Positions 1 through 12,300 of a stretch of 64,000 bases of DNA are shown piece after piece. This DNA comes from Hofstenia miamia (taxonomy: Eukaryota > Xenacoelomorpha > Acoela), in assembly GCA_004352715.1 (NCBI GenBank), contig SCFE01000005.1, forward strand, positions 4,113,882 to 4,177,881, written 5' to 3'. The notes beneath the pieces are model-generated. The model had not been told where the DNA came from, ran no database searches, and worked only from the letters and a program-made list of their open reading frames with translations. Position 1 is the stretch's first letter; each line of letters begins with the position of its first letter. Both the position numbers and the translations under genes were made by a program.

Positions 1-30
1 TTATAATCAAAATACTCGGAAAAGGTATAC

Positions 31-3000
31 CTCCAAAATATGATCTTCGCTTATTCCTTCAGGGCAATTGTAAAAATGTACAACATCACGCGGAATGTGG
101 TTTCGGTTTTTAATTCTGGCACGCTCATTATTGAATCGATTTAGCTTACTACTAGCAAAATTTTTAAATGAAGGCTGACCATTCGCCATATTGACAACGT
201 TATTAGGTGGAACATCATTCACATGTTGTTGATTAGATACTCTAAACATACAAAATATCCAATAAACATTATAAAATTTAGAATGCATGAGAAAGTAATA
301 ATACGTACTTCATTTCAAGCGTACGGCCAAGTACATTAATGCCACGCAGGGTGCTAACAATTTTGTCTGCAGATTCGGAACCAACTACTTCTACCATTGC
401 AGTGCCATCTTTGTTTCGAAGAAATTTGACCTAAACATGCAATTTTTTTAAAGAGACATTGCAGCCCTTAAAATAAATTCAAGTGTTAAACGATAAAATA
501 ATTACCTTGTTAACATTAGCGAAAAGTGATAGCATGTTAAAAACTTTGTCACAATCATAAGCTTCAGAGTCAAGTCCATAAATCATTAACGAAGATCGTT
601 CATCTTCATAGGATCCTCGACGATCGCCCAATGAACCATAAAGTGATGAGCCGCCTAAAGAAAGATTCCTCGAGGAATCAGATGAATAGAGATCTGAATG
701 TCCACGAAGAGATCGCAATTCGGAAAGAGAAAGGCCACCCAAAGCCCCAAGATCTGACGCCCTAAGTGAATGCTGAACGACAAAATTCTATTCATATGAA
801 TATACCTGTCAATTTCTGAAGCAATTGCACGCAAAGAACGCGGCGCTTCTTCAAAATTAGGAGGAGTGCTCAGAATTGCATTTGGAGGTTTATCTAAACA
901 ATAGGATTTAATGTTATTTGAATTATTGTGATAAAAATTCATAAACAAGTCGATTCAATCAAAGCATTTGAAATTGAATTTAAAATATATACTGCAAGAA
1001 AACAGATGCAAAGATTTACTAGATCGTGAAATGCTTTGAACATGACAAGATAATAAATAAACAAAGGAATCTAAGATATTAAATAAGAATAAATGAATAA
1101 GGCAAAATAAACACGTGAATGCAAATGGATCAAGGCAATGTACGTGATTATTGGATTGACAGAAAAGAGTGTCTAAGTTGAAGACGTCAAAATTTTTTTA
1201 GAACGCTTTATAGAAAAAGAAAGATTTACAGAAATAGAATACTCTACATTTAATCACATACATTAGGACAATTTGCATTCAAAATATAGAAATGAAAATG
1301 TATAGAGCAATGTAATTATTTATATGAAAACACATAAGCTAAAAGAATATGCACAATTTCAGAAGGATTTGTAAAGTTCGAGCACCAGATTGAGTCCACA
1401 GTGGCACAGTGTTCAAAGAATGTCGAATATGAGACATCGCAATTCTTCAATAATGAAAATGACCGGGAAATCTGATAAGAAATAGATTTCTCTTCGAAAA
1501 GATAAAGATTCTTGAAGGGAAACAGAGGATAATTGAATCTTTATCATTTAATAAAATCTTACATTAAATAGCCGTGACCACTGAGTCTCATGTCTGATAC
1601 ACGTCGAATAACCATGGATCTAGAAACAAATACCTAAAAATATATACTAAAACCAAACAAAAAGTTAATTCCGAAATTAATAGGATTGGCTTACTAGGAC
1701 AAGGAAGATGAAAATTTGTGTAGTCGTAGGTGTTGTCATCATTCTTTTTAACATTTAAGGATTCAGTCTAGAATAAAACAAAGTAAAGCATTCAAAATTT
1801 ACATTTTGACATCACAAGTCAATCATTCAATAGAAATGATCTTACCTTGGCAAACTCCACGTGCAGAGAACAGCAATTTGGATAAATATTGTTTTCGTGT
1901 AGATTTTCACATGCTGCCAACGCTTCATTTAGAGTTTCAAATTCCACCATAGCCTGCAGATCCTTTCTTCGAAACATAACAATTCTCAGTACATGCCCAT
2001 ATCTTGAACAAACGGTGTGTAATACATCTGTATTAATGGTATGCATTGGCTGATGAATTGTAATTAAAATCACTCTACTAGTTGGTTCATCAAAACTATT
2101 TAAAAAATTAATGTATGTATAAATTGAGCTAACTTACGTAGAACCACTTATTGATTTAGATGGTGAATACGAAATTTGCACAACTGAGTCACCAACCTTT
2201 ATCATTTTTCTATGCCGCTGAGTTTCAAAACAGCTTTGTGCATACATCATATTAGCATATTCTATGAGGGCCTGACCTTTGTTTGGAATAATTATGCAAT
2301 CACTAAATATATCATTATCATCATAGCCCAAGATACTACATAAAAAACAAGGGCGTTATTGCAGATTAGAGTACTCTGATTTCTAAAAGTCGAAGTGACG
2401 TCAAATAACATGCTAAGGGTTTACGTCATCAAATGTTAAAAATTCATTGTTTATAAAATATTGAAAAAATTAGGTTTTAGGTTTAAGAAACGTTACGTTG
2501 TGACTTGGGTTAGGGTTTAGGTCTATAAAATACTGTAAAATTTAGAATTTAAGTTTACGTTCTAGATGACGTCATATACAGTGTTGCGTAGAAACAATGT
2601 TTATATATCAGAGTCCCCTGATCTGCAATAACGCCAAAACAAGGCTAAATATTCTGTTTTTCTTAATGACACAATTGAATCAACTTAACATAACATCAAA
2701 AAAGTAAAGAATGGCTTTTGGGTATACATTTTTAGAATTTCCAAAATTCCGTAGATAAAATATCAATTGCCCAATAAAGTCTTTTATAGTTATTATTAAT
2801 CATACAGAGCTCTGAAATTCTTGGAACTATACCATTGGTTACCAATATATTCATATATAAGCCCCAATCAGTTCAGTGCCTTATTTATGTAACACTACAG
2901 TTCTAAAGAAACTTAACAGTCCAGATATCAGAAGCCAATACGAGGCAAAAAACTTGATGTTGAATGTAGGCAAGTCCAAAGAGATATTAATTACCAATCG

Positions 3001-4010
3001 GATGAACAAATTGTATGTTCCGGCGTGTTTCTAACGTGCGAATTTGACAGCAGAACTGACTTCTCAATCCATGTCAATAAATGTGTGTTATCGGCCTCTT
3101 CAACTCTATCTTTTACTGAAACTGAAGCATATGGGATTCAGTAAAGACGAACTCACTTTGCTGTACAAATCGCTTGTCCTGAGCAATTACTTACGCTTGC
3201 ACCGTGTGGGGCGGTATAAATAAACAGGCGGAGAGAAGGATTGACAGAGTACAGAAGAGAGCGCTATGATTTGGGATTATCAATGATTTCTCATGCATCA
3301 GAGATATCATCAAAGAAGCTGATAAAAGATTATATACAATAGAATTGTTGAAATTGAAGGTAGACACCCGTTATCCAAGTATATTACACGGAGATCAGAT
3401 TATGCTGAAATGCAACTGGAGGTATTTCAACCAGCATATTTCCTTATAGACATTTGAAGATCTATTGAATAATTTATTGATATTATGGATGGTAATCTAT
3501 AATCTAAATAAAAGTTCTGTTCTGTCTGTTCTGTATATATTAATAAGAAACAACTTTAAGAATAATGCATTTAACAACGATGATTATTCCTCTTAATAAA
3601 ATTCCTAATACTCGGCATAACCCCGAGAAAGACACAGATTCGATTAGCGCATTTAATTCAAACATGGAATTTACTGATTCTATGGGCCTTACTTTAAGTA
3701 GTGGTGTAATTCGCAATATTCCATTACTAATTTCTAAATAAATTTAATATCCAAACTTAAGATTCAAAAAGCAGCAAAATTATAAATAGTTGCTATTATG
3801 ATATTAATAACTGCTTAATTTAAAGCCTTTGAATAAAAAAACTTACACAATTTCTCCAAATTTTTGAAAAGTAGCAATTACATCTGCTTCAATACAACTT
3901 GGGGAGAACCCTCGAATTTGCAAGACTTTCGAAGGTGTCGGTTCATCTAATTGAAAAGATTCCCGTGATTCATATGCTTCCATATTTTCACGTCTGGGAG
4001 TTTTGATCAT
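31..4010 (-). CDS. hnRNP L-like RNA-binding protein (5' eight coding exons, 3' end beyond window)
   Basis: Probable nuclear splicing regulator of the hnRNP L/PTB family. Minus-strand coding exons with GT..AG borders: 4010-3847, 2335-2138, 2095-1846, 1767-1695, 893-806, 761-506, 430-309, 241-31. All phases join, giving 454 residues without a stop. RRM1 lies at about residues 28-112 (QALIEYANMMYAQ), RRM2 at about 130-204 (DLQAMVEFETLNEA, CCSLHVEFAK), a Ser/Gly-rich linker at 263-315, RRM3 at about 317-384 (LMIYGLDSEAYDCDKVFNM), and RRM4 begins near 435 (VVHFYNCPEGISEDHILE). The linker segment NRFNNERARIKNR before RRM4 resembles the one in hnRNP L. An acceptor-like AG lies just upstream of the ATG at 4012-4013, so a 5' untranslated exon probably lies further out. 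It is divergent from the sorting nexin at 6310. Family assignment is from residue patterns; paralogue L versus LL is not resolved. Confidence 0.88.
2352..2635. mobile_element. MITE with 8-bp target duplication in hnRNP L-like intron 1
   Basis: A 284-bp element without coding capacity. Its ends are inverted: the left reads GGCGTTATTGCAGATTAGAG, and the right end, reverse complemented, reads GGCGTTATTGCAGATCAGGG, both continuing into ACTCTGAT. It is flanked by perfect 8-bp direct repeats AAAACAAG (2344-2351 and 2636-2643). An 8-bp duplication fits hAT-type mobilisation. It lies in the intron between the exon ending at 3847 and the exon starting at 2335. Confidence 0.85.
2940..3540 (+). pseudogene. 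5'-truncated LINE, reverse transcriptase C-terminal remnant
   Basis: Degraded 3' end of a non-LTR retrotransposon, in the antisense direction inside the hnRNP L-like intron. Frame pieces read LMLNVGKSKEILITN, then KHMGFSKDELTLLYKSLVLS, then VWGGINKQAERRIDRVQKRA. These match the tail of the reverse transcriptase ORF (the KTKEML box and the thumb region WGG...R..RIQKRA). Stops and frameshifts separate the pieces. The copy ends in a CTGTTCTGTCTGTTCTG-like tract near 3505-3530, which is probably the 3' tail. The sequence type resembles the other LINE ends in this window at 45415 and 53631. Confidence 0.75.
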
Positions 4011-6309
4011 TCTATAACAAAATTAAGTTTTAAACTACAGTTTATAAAAATAAAGTATAGTGCAAAACATTACAATAATACGCTAAAATAACGATGACCT
4101 AAAAATCGAAAAAATTCTCATCGGTAAACAAAGTAAAATATCTTGCTAAACAACCTCATATTTAGTTCGAAATAACATAAATAGAATAATGATGTGAAGT
4201 TAAATAGACAAAACTAGATGTCAGAAAATTGAAAGTTTATTCATTTATATATAGACCTAACCTAAATTATAGAATTTATTGGGGAAATTGCATTACTTAC
4301 AATAAATATAAATTGTGTTGGAAATGTATAGAACTGTTTGCCGTGATTATGTGTTAATATTAATATAGTTATGACTATAGAGAGTATCGGTGAAATTCTA
4401 GTTCTAGTATGTTTTAGGAATATCTCGTACATACAGTATTTTAATATTTCGAATTAACAATACTAAAAAGCTGCCTTTCTATTATATAATTTACCATAAT
4501 TAAATGAGACAGCAGTGCTTCCAACTGTATCACACACTTGCAAACTATTTACGTATAAAACCAACTTTTGGCTTCTGATTTCTTAAGTTCGTGGTGCAAT
4601 ATATGGATCTGCATGGAATAATATCGAGCAAAGGAAGCCTGTTTGAAATCTGAATATGTCTGCATTCAAATTTTTATATACAGTTGCAATGTTCTTATTT
4701 TGAAACTTAAGAATAGCCAGTAATCTACCGTAGATTGAAATACCGCACTAAATTATTGACAGTAGGTATACTTTATAGAAGTTAGTTTTCACTCTTGAAC
4801 TTGTAGCTTAGAAATTTCTTGAATCTATTGAAACACCGTTTTGTATATAATGTTCAAATATATTCAGTCAAAGTATACCATCTAATACCATATTTCTTAG
4901 GTCAAACAATGCTAAAGCAGAATATTATTTATCATAGTTGAATCGTCAAATATTTTCAATTACTTCATTAAAACTAGTCATTAGTATTGTAATATTGTTT
5001 CCTCACCAAATTAGAACACGCAGATACTAATAAACTATTGTATAAATACTGTAATTTTTACCCATCCTAGCTGGTTTTTTAGCATTGGTAGTACTAAAAT
5101 AATATATTTGCTCTTTTAAGCGAATGCCAAGAATTATAAATTCCTGTCCGATGTCATAAATGCTATCATCCTTAGATTATCATTTTTTCCCAGAATGAAT
5201 ATTGAATAGCATCATCTCTACAGTATTCCCAGTTGAAAATCTCTAAGCGCAACATGAGATATGTTATTATTATCTTCAAATTTAATATTTACAATGTATT
5301 AATATCAGTTTTAATCATCAGACATAAAATTGAATAGAAACGCTCTATAAAAGTTCCTTGATTTATGTACTGCAACTCAGTAGTAATTTATTTAGCAAAC
5401 TGATTTTGCTTAACGAAGTCTAAAATTTGTTAATGTAAATTATTTTTTAATTGTGACTAAATCTATCAAAAGCATCAGAATAATGCAATGAAAATATTAA
5501 ATTGAACAATATTGTTTGCTAAAATATATTTTAGTAGTGTTTTATGACGGGAATTTCACTTTACAAGCAATTTAAGGAGGCTATTTAATGGTAGCGCATC
5601 AACTACAACATCTTTGTGAAGGAGATTAAGATATTAAACAACAACAAAAAGCCGATCAAAGCAAATAAAATTATACATAAAACAACTTAATAATATAAAA
5701 TATTAAAAAGAGGAAGAACATTTTGTGTAAAAACAGAACCCCGATTATCAATATTGAAACGAGTAACAAAAGAGGACCAGACTAAGGAGTAGAGAGAGAC
5801 TTAAATTGAGATGAGAAAAGTCTAGGGGATGAGCAGTAATCAGGAAGTTAGCTCTAGGAATAATACGAATGAAGAAAGAATTTTCTGAGCGAACTTTGTG
5901 AGTTTGTTTTTTATCACTTATGTTGCCTAAGACTTCTGCAAATATTTAAATTAATCAATAAATTATATATACATTAGAAAATTATTATTTCATTTTAAAC
6001 CCGTTTAAACTACAAAACATTGATGGGCTGAAATTATTTGCAAGAACAGTACATTTTTTGCCATACATGCATGCAGCGGCAAAGGCGTATTTCATTTATG
6101 CGTTTAAACAAGCTTCCAATGAGTTGAGAATTATTTTAGCTTAGCAGTAAACTTAAATTTGTCAATGATTTTAATATTTGGATATGTTATTATAGTTTGC
6201 AAAGCTTAAAAATTAGAATTTTGATTACTAGAAATTATTATAAAATATATTTTTTCTGTAATTGATATAGACAGCTTACTTAATAGGTACACGTTTTTTA
6301 GTTAGTAGT
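4011..6309. other. Divergent intergenic region between hnRNP L-like and sorting nexin genes
   Basis: This stretch of about 2.3 kb must hold the 5' untranslated exon(s) and promoter of the minus-strand hnRNP L-like gene and the promoter of the plus-strand sorting nexin. It is AT-rich. I find no convincing ORF, TATA box or CpG-rich island by eye. The segment 5540-5920 is purine-rich on this strand and could be an old retroelement 3' end, but I cannot assign it. Confidence 0.5.
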
Positions 6310-9300
6310 ATGGACAATAGTCACGATTGGAAAAAGCTACCTTTAGACTGTTATGATGTGTCAGTAACGTCTGCTCATAAAGAGAGTGGTTTAGTTTTTA
6401 TAGTGACCATGACAAATGTAAGTTGTATGCACCAATTTGATTTATTTTTAGTTCAGCAAATATTAGAGTAGCTATAGAATGATTAATTCTTAAAAAAATC
6501 TTAATAAATAGTATTTAGAAAAAAAGTGGCATTCAATCAATGGTGAACCGCTGTTTCAATGATTTTGTATGGTTAGATAATTGCATTCACCGTGAGCAGA
6601 CTTCCGTAGCACATATTGTAAGTGCATATGCTGTTAAATTATGAAACACTTCAAAATTGTCTGCCATAAGTATACCTTAGTATTGCAACAAGATTTTGAT
6701 ATTCATCGTTTATATTTGAAAGTAAATATTAATGAAAAATTGGTTACGTATAAATTTTTAGCATTCGCAATACATAGCCATTTACAATTTTGTCTTATTA
6801 TATTATAACTTGTTTAAAACCCAGATTTTTCTAAACGCCACCAAAATCAAAGAAGATCTACATAATTAGTAAGGCAATCCAACAATTGGATTGATAAGTA
6901 TGGTATCACCCTAATTCCAAAATTTTCAGTGGTTGCTATGGCTGCTTCAAACAGCACATCACACTCACCAAGAGTGTGTAAGGACTGCGTTGCCTAATCT
7001 GTGTTCCGACATCATTCTTGGTCAAGTCTCCATGAACTTACCCGAGAAAGTTATAATAGATGTTCATGGTTCTCTTCCGACTTGTAACATTACTGTTACT
7101 AATTTTACTCCACACGAAAGATTCTTTGCGTTTAGCATGCGTTCTGTTCATGGGACAAGCGTACCACGCTGGTTTGCTGAGCCACTTGTTGATGAAGTAG
7201 AACTAGTCGAAGCAAATATCAATTATGCTACTATTCGTTTTCATGATGGCAATGAAAGTACTGTTTCTACTAGAGATTTGGTTCCTTGTGCCCAAGAGAA
7301 ATCAAGTACACCAGATGAAGATGGAGTAACACACAGTCATCAGTACTGCAATACAGAGCTTGCTAGAGCGATTGGAAGTTGAGAACTATGATGGTGATGC
7401 TGGAGCGATAATGGATACTTGAAATTATCGACGATCAAGCAGAATTCGGAGTTAACCCAACCATCTTCAAGACTGGGACACTTCTTAACTCAGAGGGGAA
7501 GAATATGATATTATTCATTATTAACTATTGATGTATTGTTGTATTTAAAATCTTTTGTTTTTTGTTGTATATTTGGATCTTAATTGCATAAAACCTTTAC
7601 ACACGCTTAGGTTTTGACGTAATACGAATTTTCCTTTTTTCAGTTGGGTTTCGTGATAGAATTTCGAATCTCCGATTGCAGTGCGAATTTCTGACATTTT
7701 TGGTCAGGAAGTTTTGATGCAATGCTCCTTCCAAATCTTTTTTGTGCAAATTATCCAAGTTTTGTATACTTGAATGACAAAGTTTTCACAGTAATGTCCA
7801 TCTCCATCATGAATTCAGCAATTTTCTCTTTGAAACTTTCTGCTGAAAATTTGAGATTCGATTGACCTGGCACTTCTCCTGAACCTGATCGCTGGACATT
7901 TCGTTTGTGTAACTCTATGATTTTCTACATTGAAGGATTTGATACTGTTAACATTAACCGATCATAATTTGCAAAATAATTCACCATTCGATAAAACGTG
8001 GATCTCCCCAGGAAATTTGTAATTCCACTCAGTTGCCTTCTCTCTCACAGTTGCTTTAGCTTTGGGCAAAACGTAATTCAAACAGGTAATACAAACTCAA
8101 AATATGAATGTTTAAAGGATTCTAGGAGAATGCTCTAAAGTTTAAAGTCTAAACTGTGGAAGCCCTTTGTACTTTGGTCTATGAAAATTCTAATATTTGT
8201 CCTGTCTTTTCGCTTTCATCTGCAATGACAAAAATCGTTGACATCTCATTTTTCTTGTATAGATTTTAGACATTCATATAATTTGTTCATCCTCGACCTC
8301 GCTGATGTCTCGCTTGGTTGCAAAGCGTTTCTGTGCTCTGTGTTATTTTGTTGCGGTTGCGACCGTAGAGCCAAGTGTGCAAAATAGGATGTTCGTTGTT
8401 TTCAATGTTGAAAGCGAAAACGGATTCTGTCTGATTGTGCAAAGTTAGATCACGTGTAGGCACTGTAAAAGAGAAATAAATAGAATTAACGAATCATTAA
8501 AGTCGGCAATACAACCGCTTGAGTGGCTAACTGAATCTCTGTTTTCTGTTGATTTAAGTATTTTTCACTTTAAAGCTACAATAATCCTTTGGCCAGATCG
8601 CATTGTCTAACCAAAATTGAGAAGCCCATGATTTCAACTGGAGGGGTGTATGCCCCCCCCCCTCTGTTAATTAGTCAAATGTTATAAATTGTTACTTTTC
8701 AGGGTTATTTTTGACATCAGTGTTACTTTTCAGTTGGACAACCAAAATATGGCACTAAAAAGTTACAAATGGCATTCATTCTTATGTGCCAATGCTAAAG
8801 CATTACGAAAAAAGTACATACCTAAATGTTGCTTTATATTGCCTTTCGCAAAGTTTCTATTTGAACAAGCTTCTTGTGCATCGAGTAACCTCGTTTATTG
8901 AAATCGCAAATGTTTCGAGTGTATAGCTGGTGAAATATCAGATCGTGACGAATTTTGTCGAAATTATTAATAGCTTTTTTGACAAAAGTACAAGCAACAA
9001 ACTACCAGAAAAATCGGCAAGTTATCCGCATAATAAACGGCATTAATCCAACGCCCCACCGAATAATAATAAGTTGAGGTGGTAGATTCATACTAGCAAA
9101 CTTAAATTTCTCTTGTCTTGAGCGATTTTTAACTGTAGCTGATTTAACCGCAGTGATCACTTCGATAAACTATTTTTTAGCTGATTTTTATCGAACAATT
9201 ATGTAACAGATGTGCCAAGTCATATATTTGAACTAATTTAGGATCCACATTCTTGAATAAAAAAGAAGAAACTAACAAAAAAACTTTGTAAATGCAATGT

Positions 9301-12300
9301 CAAATTGGCGGATTGAATCGTCAAACCAGTTATTACTTCATTGGTTACACTTTCTTAAACTATGCAGATTTCCAACAAATATAGTTTTCTTGTTTGTCCA
9401 AAAAACTTCCAATGACATTGGTCAAGCGTGTTTTTTTAATATAAAAGATTGCAGTTGTAACTATGAAGATGACAATACTACTTGTTTGTGCAAATGCGAT
9501 TGATGTTTACAACTTGTTCGATGGTGGTCCATAATATAATTATTGTATTAGTGCAACGTTTACAGAATAGATCATTCGCATAAGTTCATGTAGATTCATT
9601 CGGAATTTGGGAAACGTATTTTTTGCTTTCGCGGTATTGGATTGAACAACTTCTAAAGAAGTATAGATGCCTATTGTTTTGCAGTATTTATAGACAACAA
9701 ACAAATTACATAATTGTCTACAAAACTTAAATCCTCAAGTGTTTTTAATCAGTATATTTATTCATTATATACTAATTATTTGATACGTATATGCCATTCG
9801 CGGCTCAAACCTCAAGGTCCATATATTTGCTGTGGACTAGTCTATTTTCGATCCTAGCATATTTCGATCACTGTCAAATACCCATTGTTTTTTGCTTTTG
9901 AAATAAATTGTATTTTTCTTAGCTTAGAATTTATTGAACACAAATTTTTTCTTTACATGTTGCTTAATGACAGCTAAATTTTACTTTTTAGTTTCCTCCA
10001 TTGCCTTCCAAAGGAAAATCTCATCCGAAGAAATCCACAGTGCGTCCAGACAGTGATGAAGTCACAACTGATTGCATTATTATGGAAAAGTAACGATATC
10101 AATTAATTTTATGCACTGCTGCTTAATTTTAAATTACTATATTTCACATTAATTAGCTTTGAATATATTTCTCGACACAAATTTGAATATTTTGCTCTAA
10201 AGTAATGATCGGCGATTCGGGCACAGAGGATGTCGGTTCGGTTCGGTTTTTGCAAAAATCGGTTCGGTTTCGGTTTTTACTAACACATGAAAAAACAATA
10301 TCAACATCAAAGACTATTTATTAAGAAATGACAAATTTTTTCTTGGCAACAATTAAATTGTGAGCATTAGCACCAAGCAATTTAGCACGTTTCTTAGTTA
10401 TGACATGTGATGATGTTGATCCAAGTCTCTCAATATTTACACTTGACGGAGTTACACACAGAAATTTTCTTGCACACATTGCCAAACCAGGACAATTATA
10501 ATTATCTTCAAATGGCACACATTCTGAATTAAGATACGTTTCAACTTCGTTTAATGCTCGTCTTGACGTGGATGTAATGAGTTCAGAGCCAAGGCTAGCA
10601 AGAATTGACATCTTGGGAACTTTTGGAACTGGAGAAGTGTTGGTTTCAACTGATATTTCATTTGCATGTTCAGAAAAAATTTCTGTGACTTGAAACACCA
10701 GTTCTGCTTTTTCGTTATTGTTTTTGATAAGAGAAAACCTGAATCGAGGATCCAAACCATAGCAACAACAAAAAGAGGCTATCGTAGTGAATCAGCAAAA
10801 CGTGTACTTAGCTCATTGAGAAGGTGGTCCTTCAATAGTTTTCAGAAGCCCGGATATTGCAGGATAAACAAGACAAATTGCCGGATATGAATCACCAGAT
10901 AAAACTTTTGTTGCCTCTTCGCACGGTTTCACCAGTTGAATAAGGTTTTCGAGTGATTCCCATTCATCTCTGTAGATCATTTCTGGAACACCATTCCGTG
11001 CTCTCCTATTCAAGTCAGCATCATTGCATAACATGTTAATTTCGTCTCGATAAAAAAACATTTTTCCCACATATAAAACGAAGAATTCCATCTTCCTTCA
11101 ATTGACATTGGAATGGTCGCTACCGGTTTATCGTTGTTCTCCAAGATCTCGCGAAATTTCACTGCAGCTACATCACTGCGTTTAAAAAATGTCGAAACAT
11201 TCATACATTTTCTTTTCAAGTTCCCAATATTCTCAAAGTTATTCAGCACAGAACTCACAGCGAGCTGCAATGTATGCGGATGACACGGAATCCAAGCAAA
11301 ATTGCACTCTTTTCCGGCATTTTTCATGTTTGCGGCGTTTTCTGTAATACAAGCTTCAATTTTCGTACTTTCAACTTTGTACTGATCCAATTTGGGGGCT
11401 CCCAACCGCAGTCCTAACTTTAGAACTGGATGGTACCGACCAGTTCTGGTCCTGAAGCCCTAGGAATCGAGTAACAAAGAGCTTTATAGTTTAGACTCCT
11501 GCAGGACTGCAACCGGCCCCTCCAACGCCCCCAGATTGGTGGCGGAAGCCTGGTGTCTTCCTTCGTTGCCTATCAATGCTCGATTGCAAAGGTTGGGGTG
11601 ACAGGTCTTAATATGCCTTAAGTACCAACCTTTGCTCTTGTACGACTTGTAGCATCCCTTCGCTTCACACTTCCAGCAATTAGCATCCGCTATAGTCGTG
11701 GAGCTCTGCGTATGGTCATTTCTGACATGACGATTTAACGCCTTCTGGGCAGAAAACATACGCGCACACTCCGTGCACCTCAGGTGTCTCGTACTGGCTT
11801 GTGTGAGCCTCGGTACTGCTGCATAAGCCGCCCCAGCAATTCTATCCCGTAGCACCGCTGAGTCCCCGTTGATTGACTCTAATAGGCTGCTAACAACCTC
11901 TCTCGCGTTTCTTGAATGAGTGCACGATGTGGTCAAAGTGGAAAACAGTTGAGACTCCCCCAGAGTAACACCCATTAACCACTGCACATCAAGTACAAGC
12001 CGTTTCGCCCAACACTGACTCTTGCGTGCACTGACAACGTGGCCATTTCCTTCAGGAACAATTGATGCTTTTGTCATACTAAGCTCTAGGAACTCGCCAC
12101 TATTTATGCTTTCTCTGTGCGCCAGCATCCGGCTTACAAAAAGTAAGCGCTTACGTGCTATTATGTATAATAAATGTAAGATATGTGACACTATAAATTT
12201 AACAATTTTAATTAAATCAGTTATAAATTCTGTGTATGTAGCAATAAATTTATGGATTTCCATTATGGCAATATTTTTAAGTTTACCATCCATAATGGCC

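Noticed and set aside
7-288. Start codon at the 5' end of the minus-strand frame near 288
   Set aside because: The ATG lies upstream of the splice acceptor at 242-243; the segment is an internal exon of the hnRNP L-like gene.
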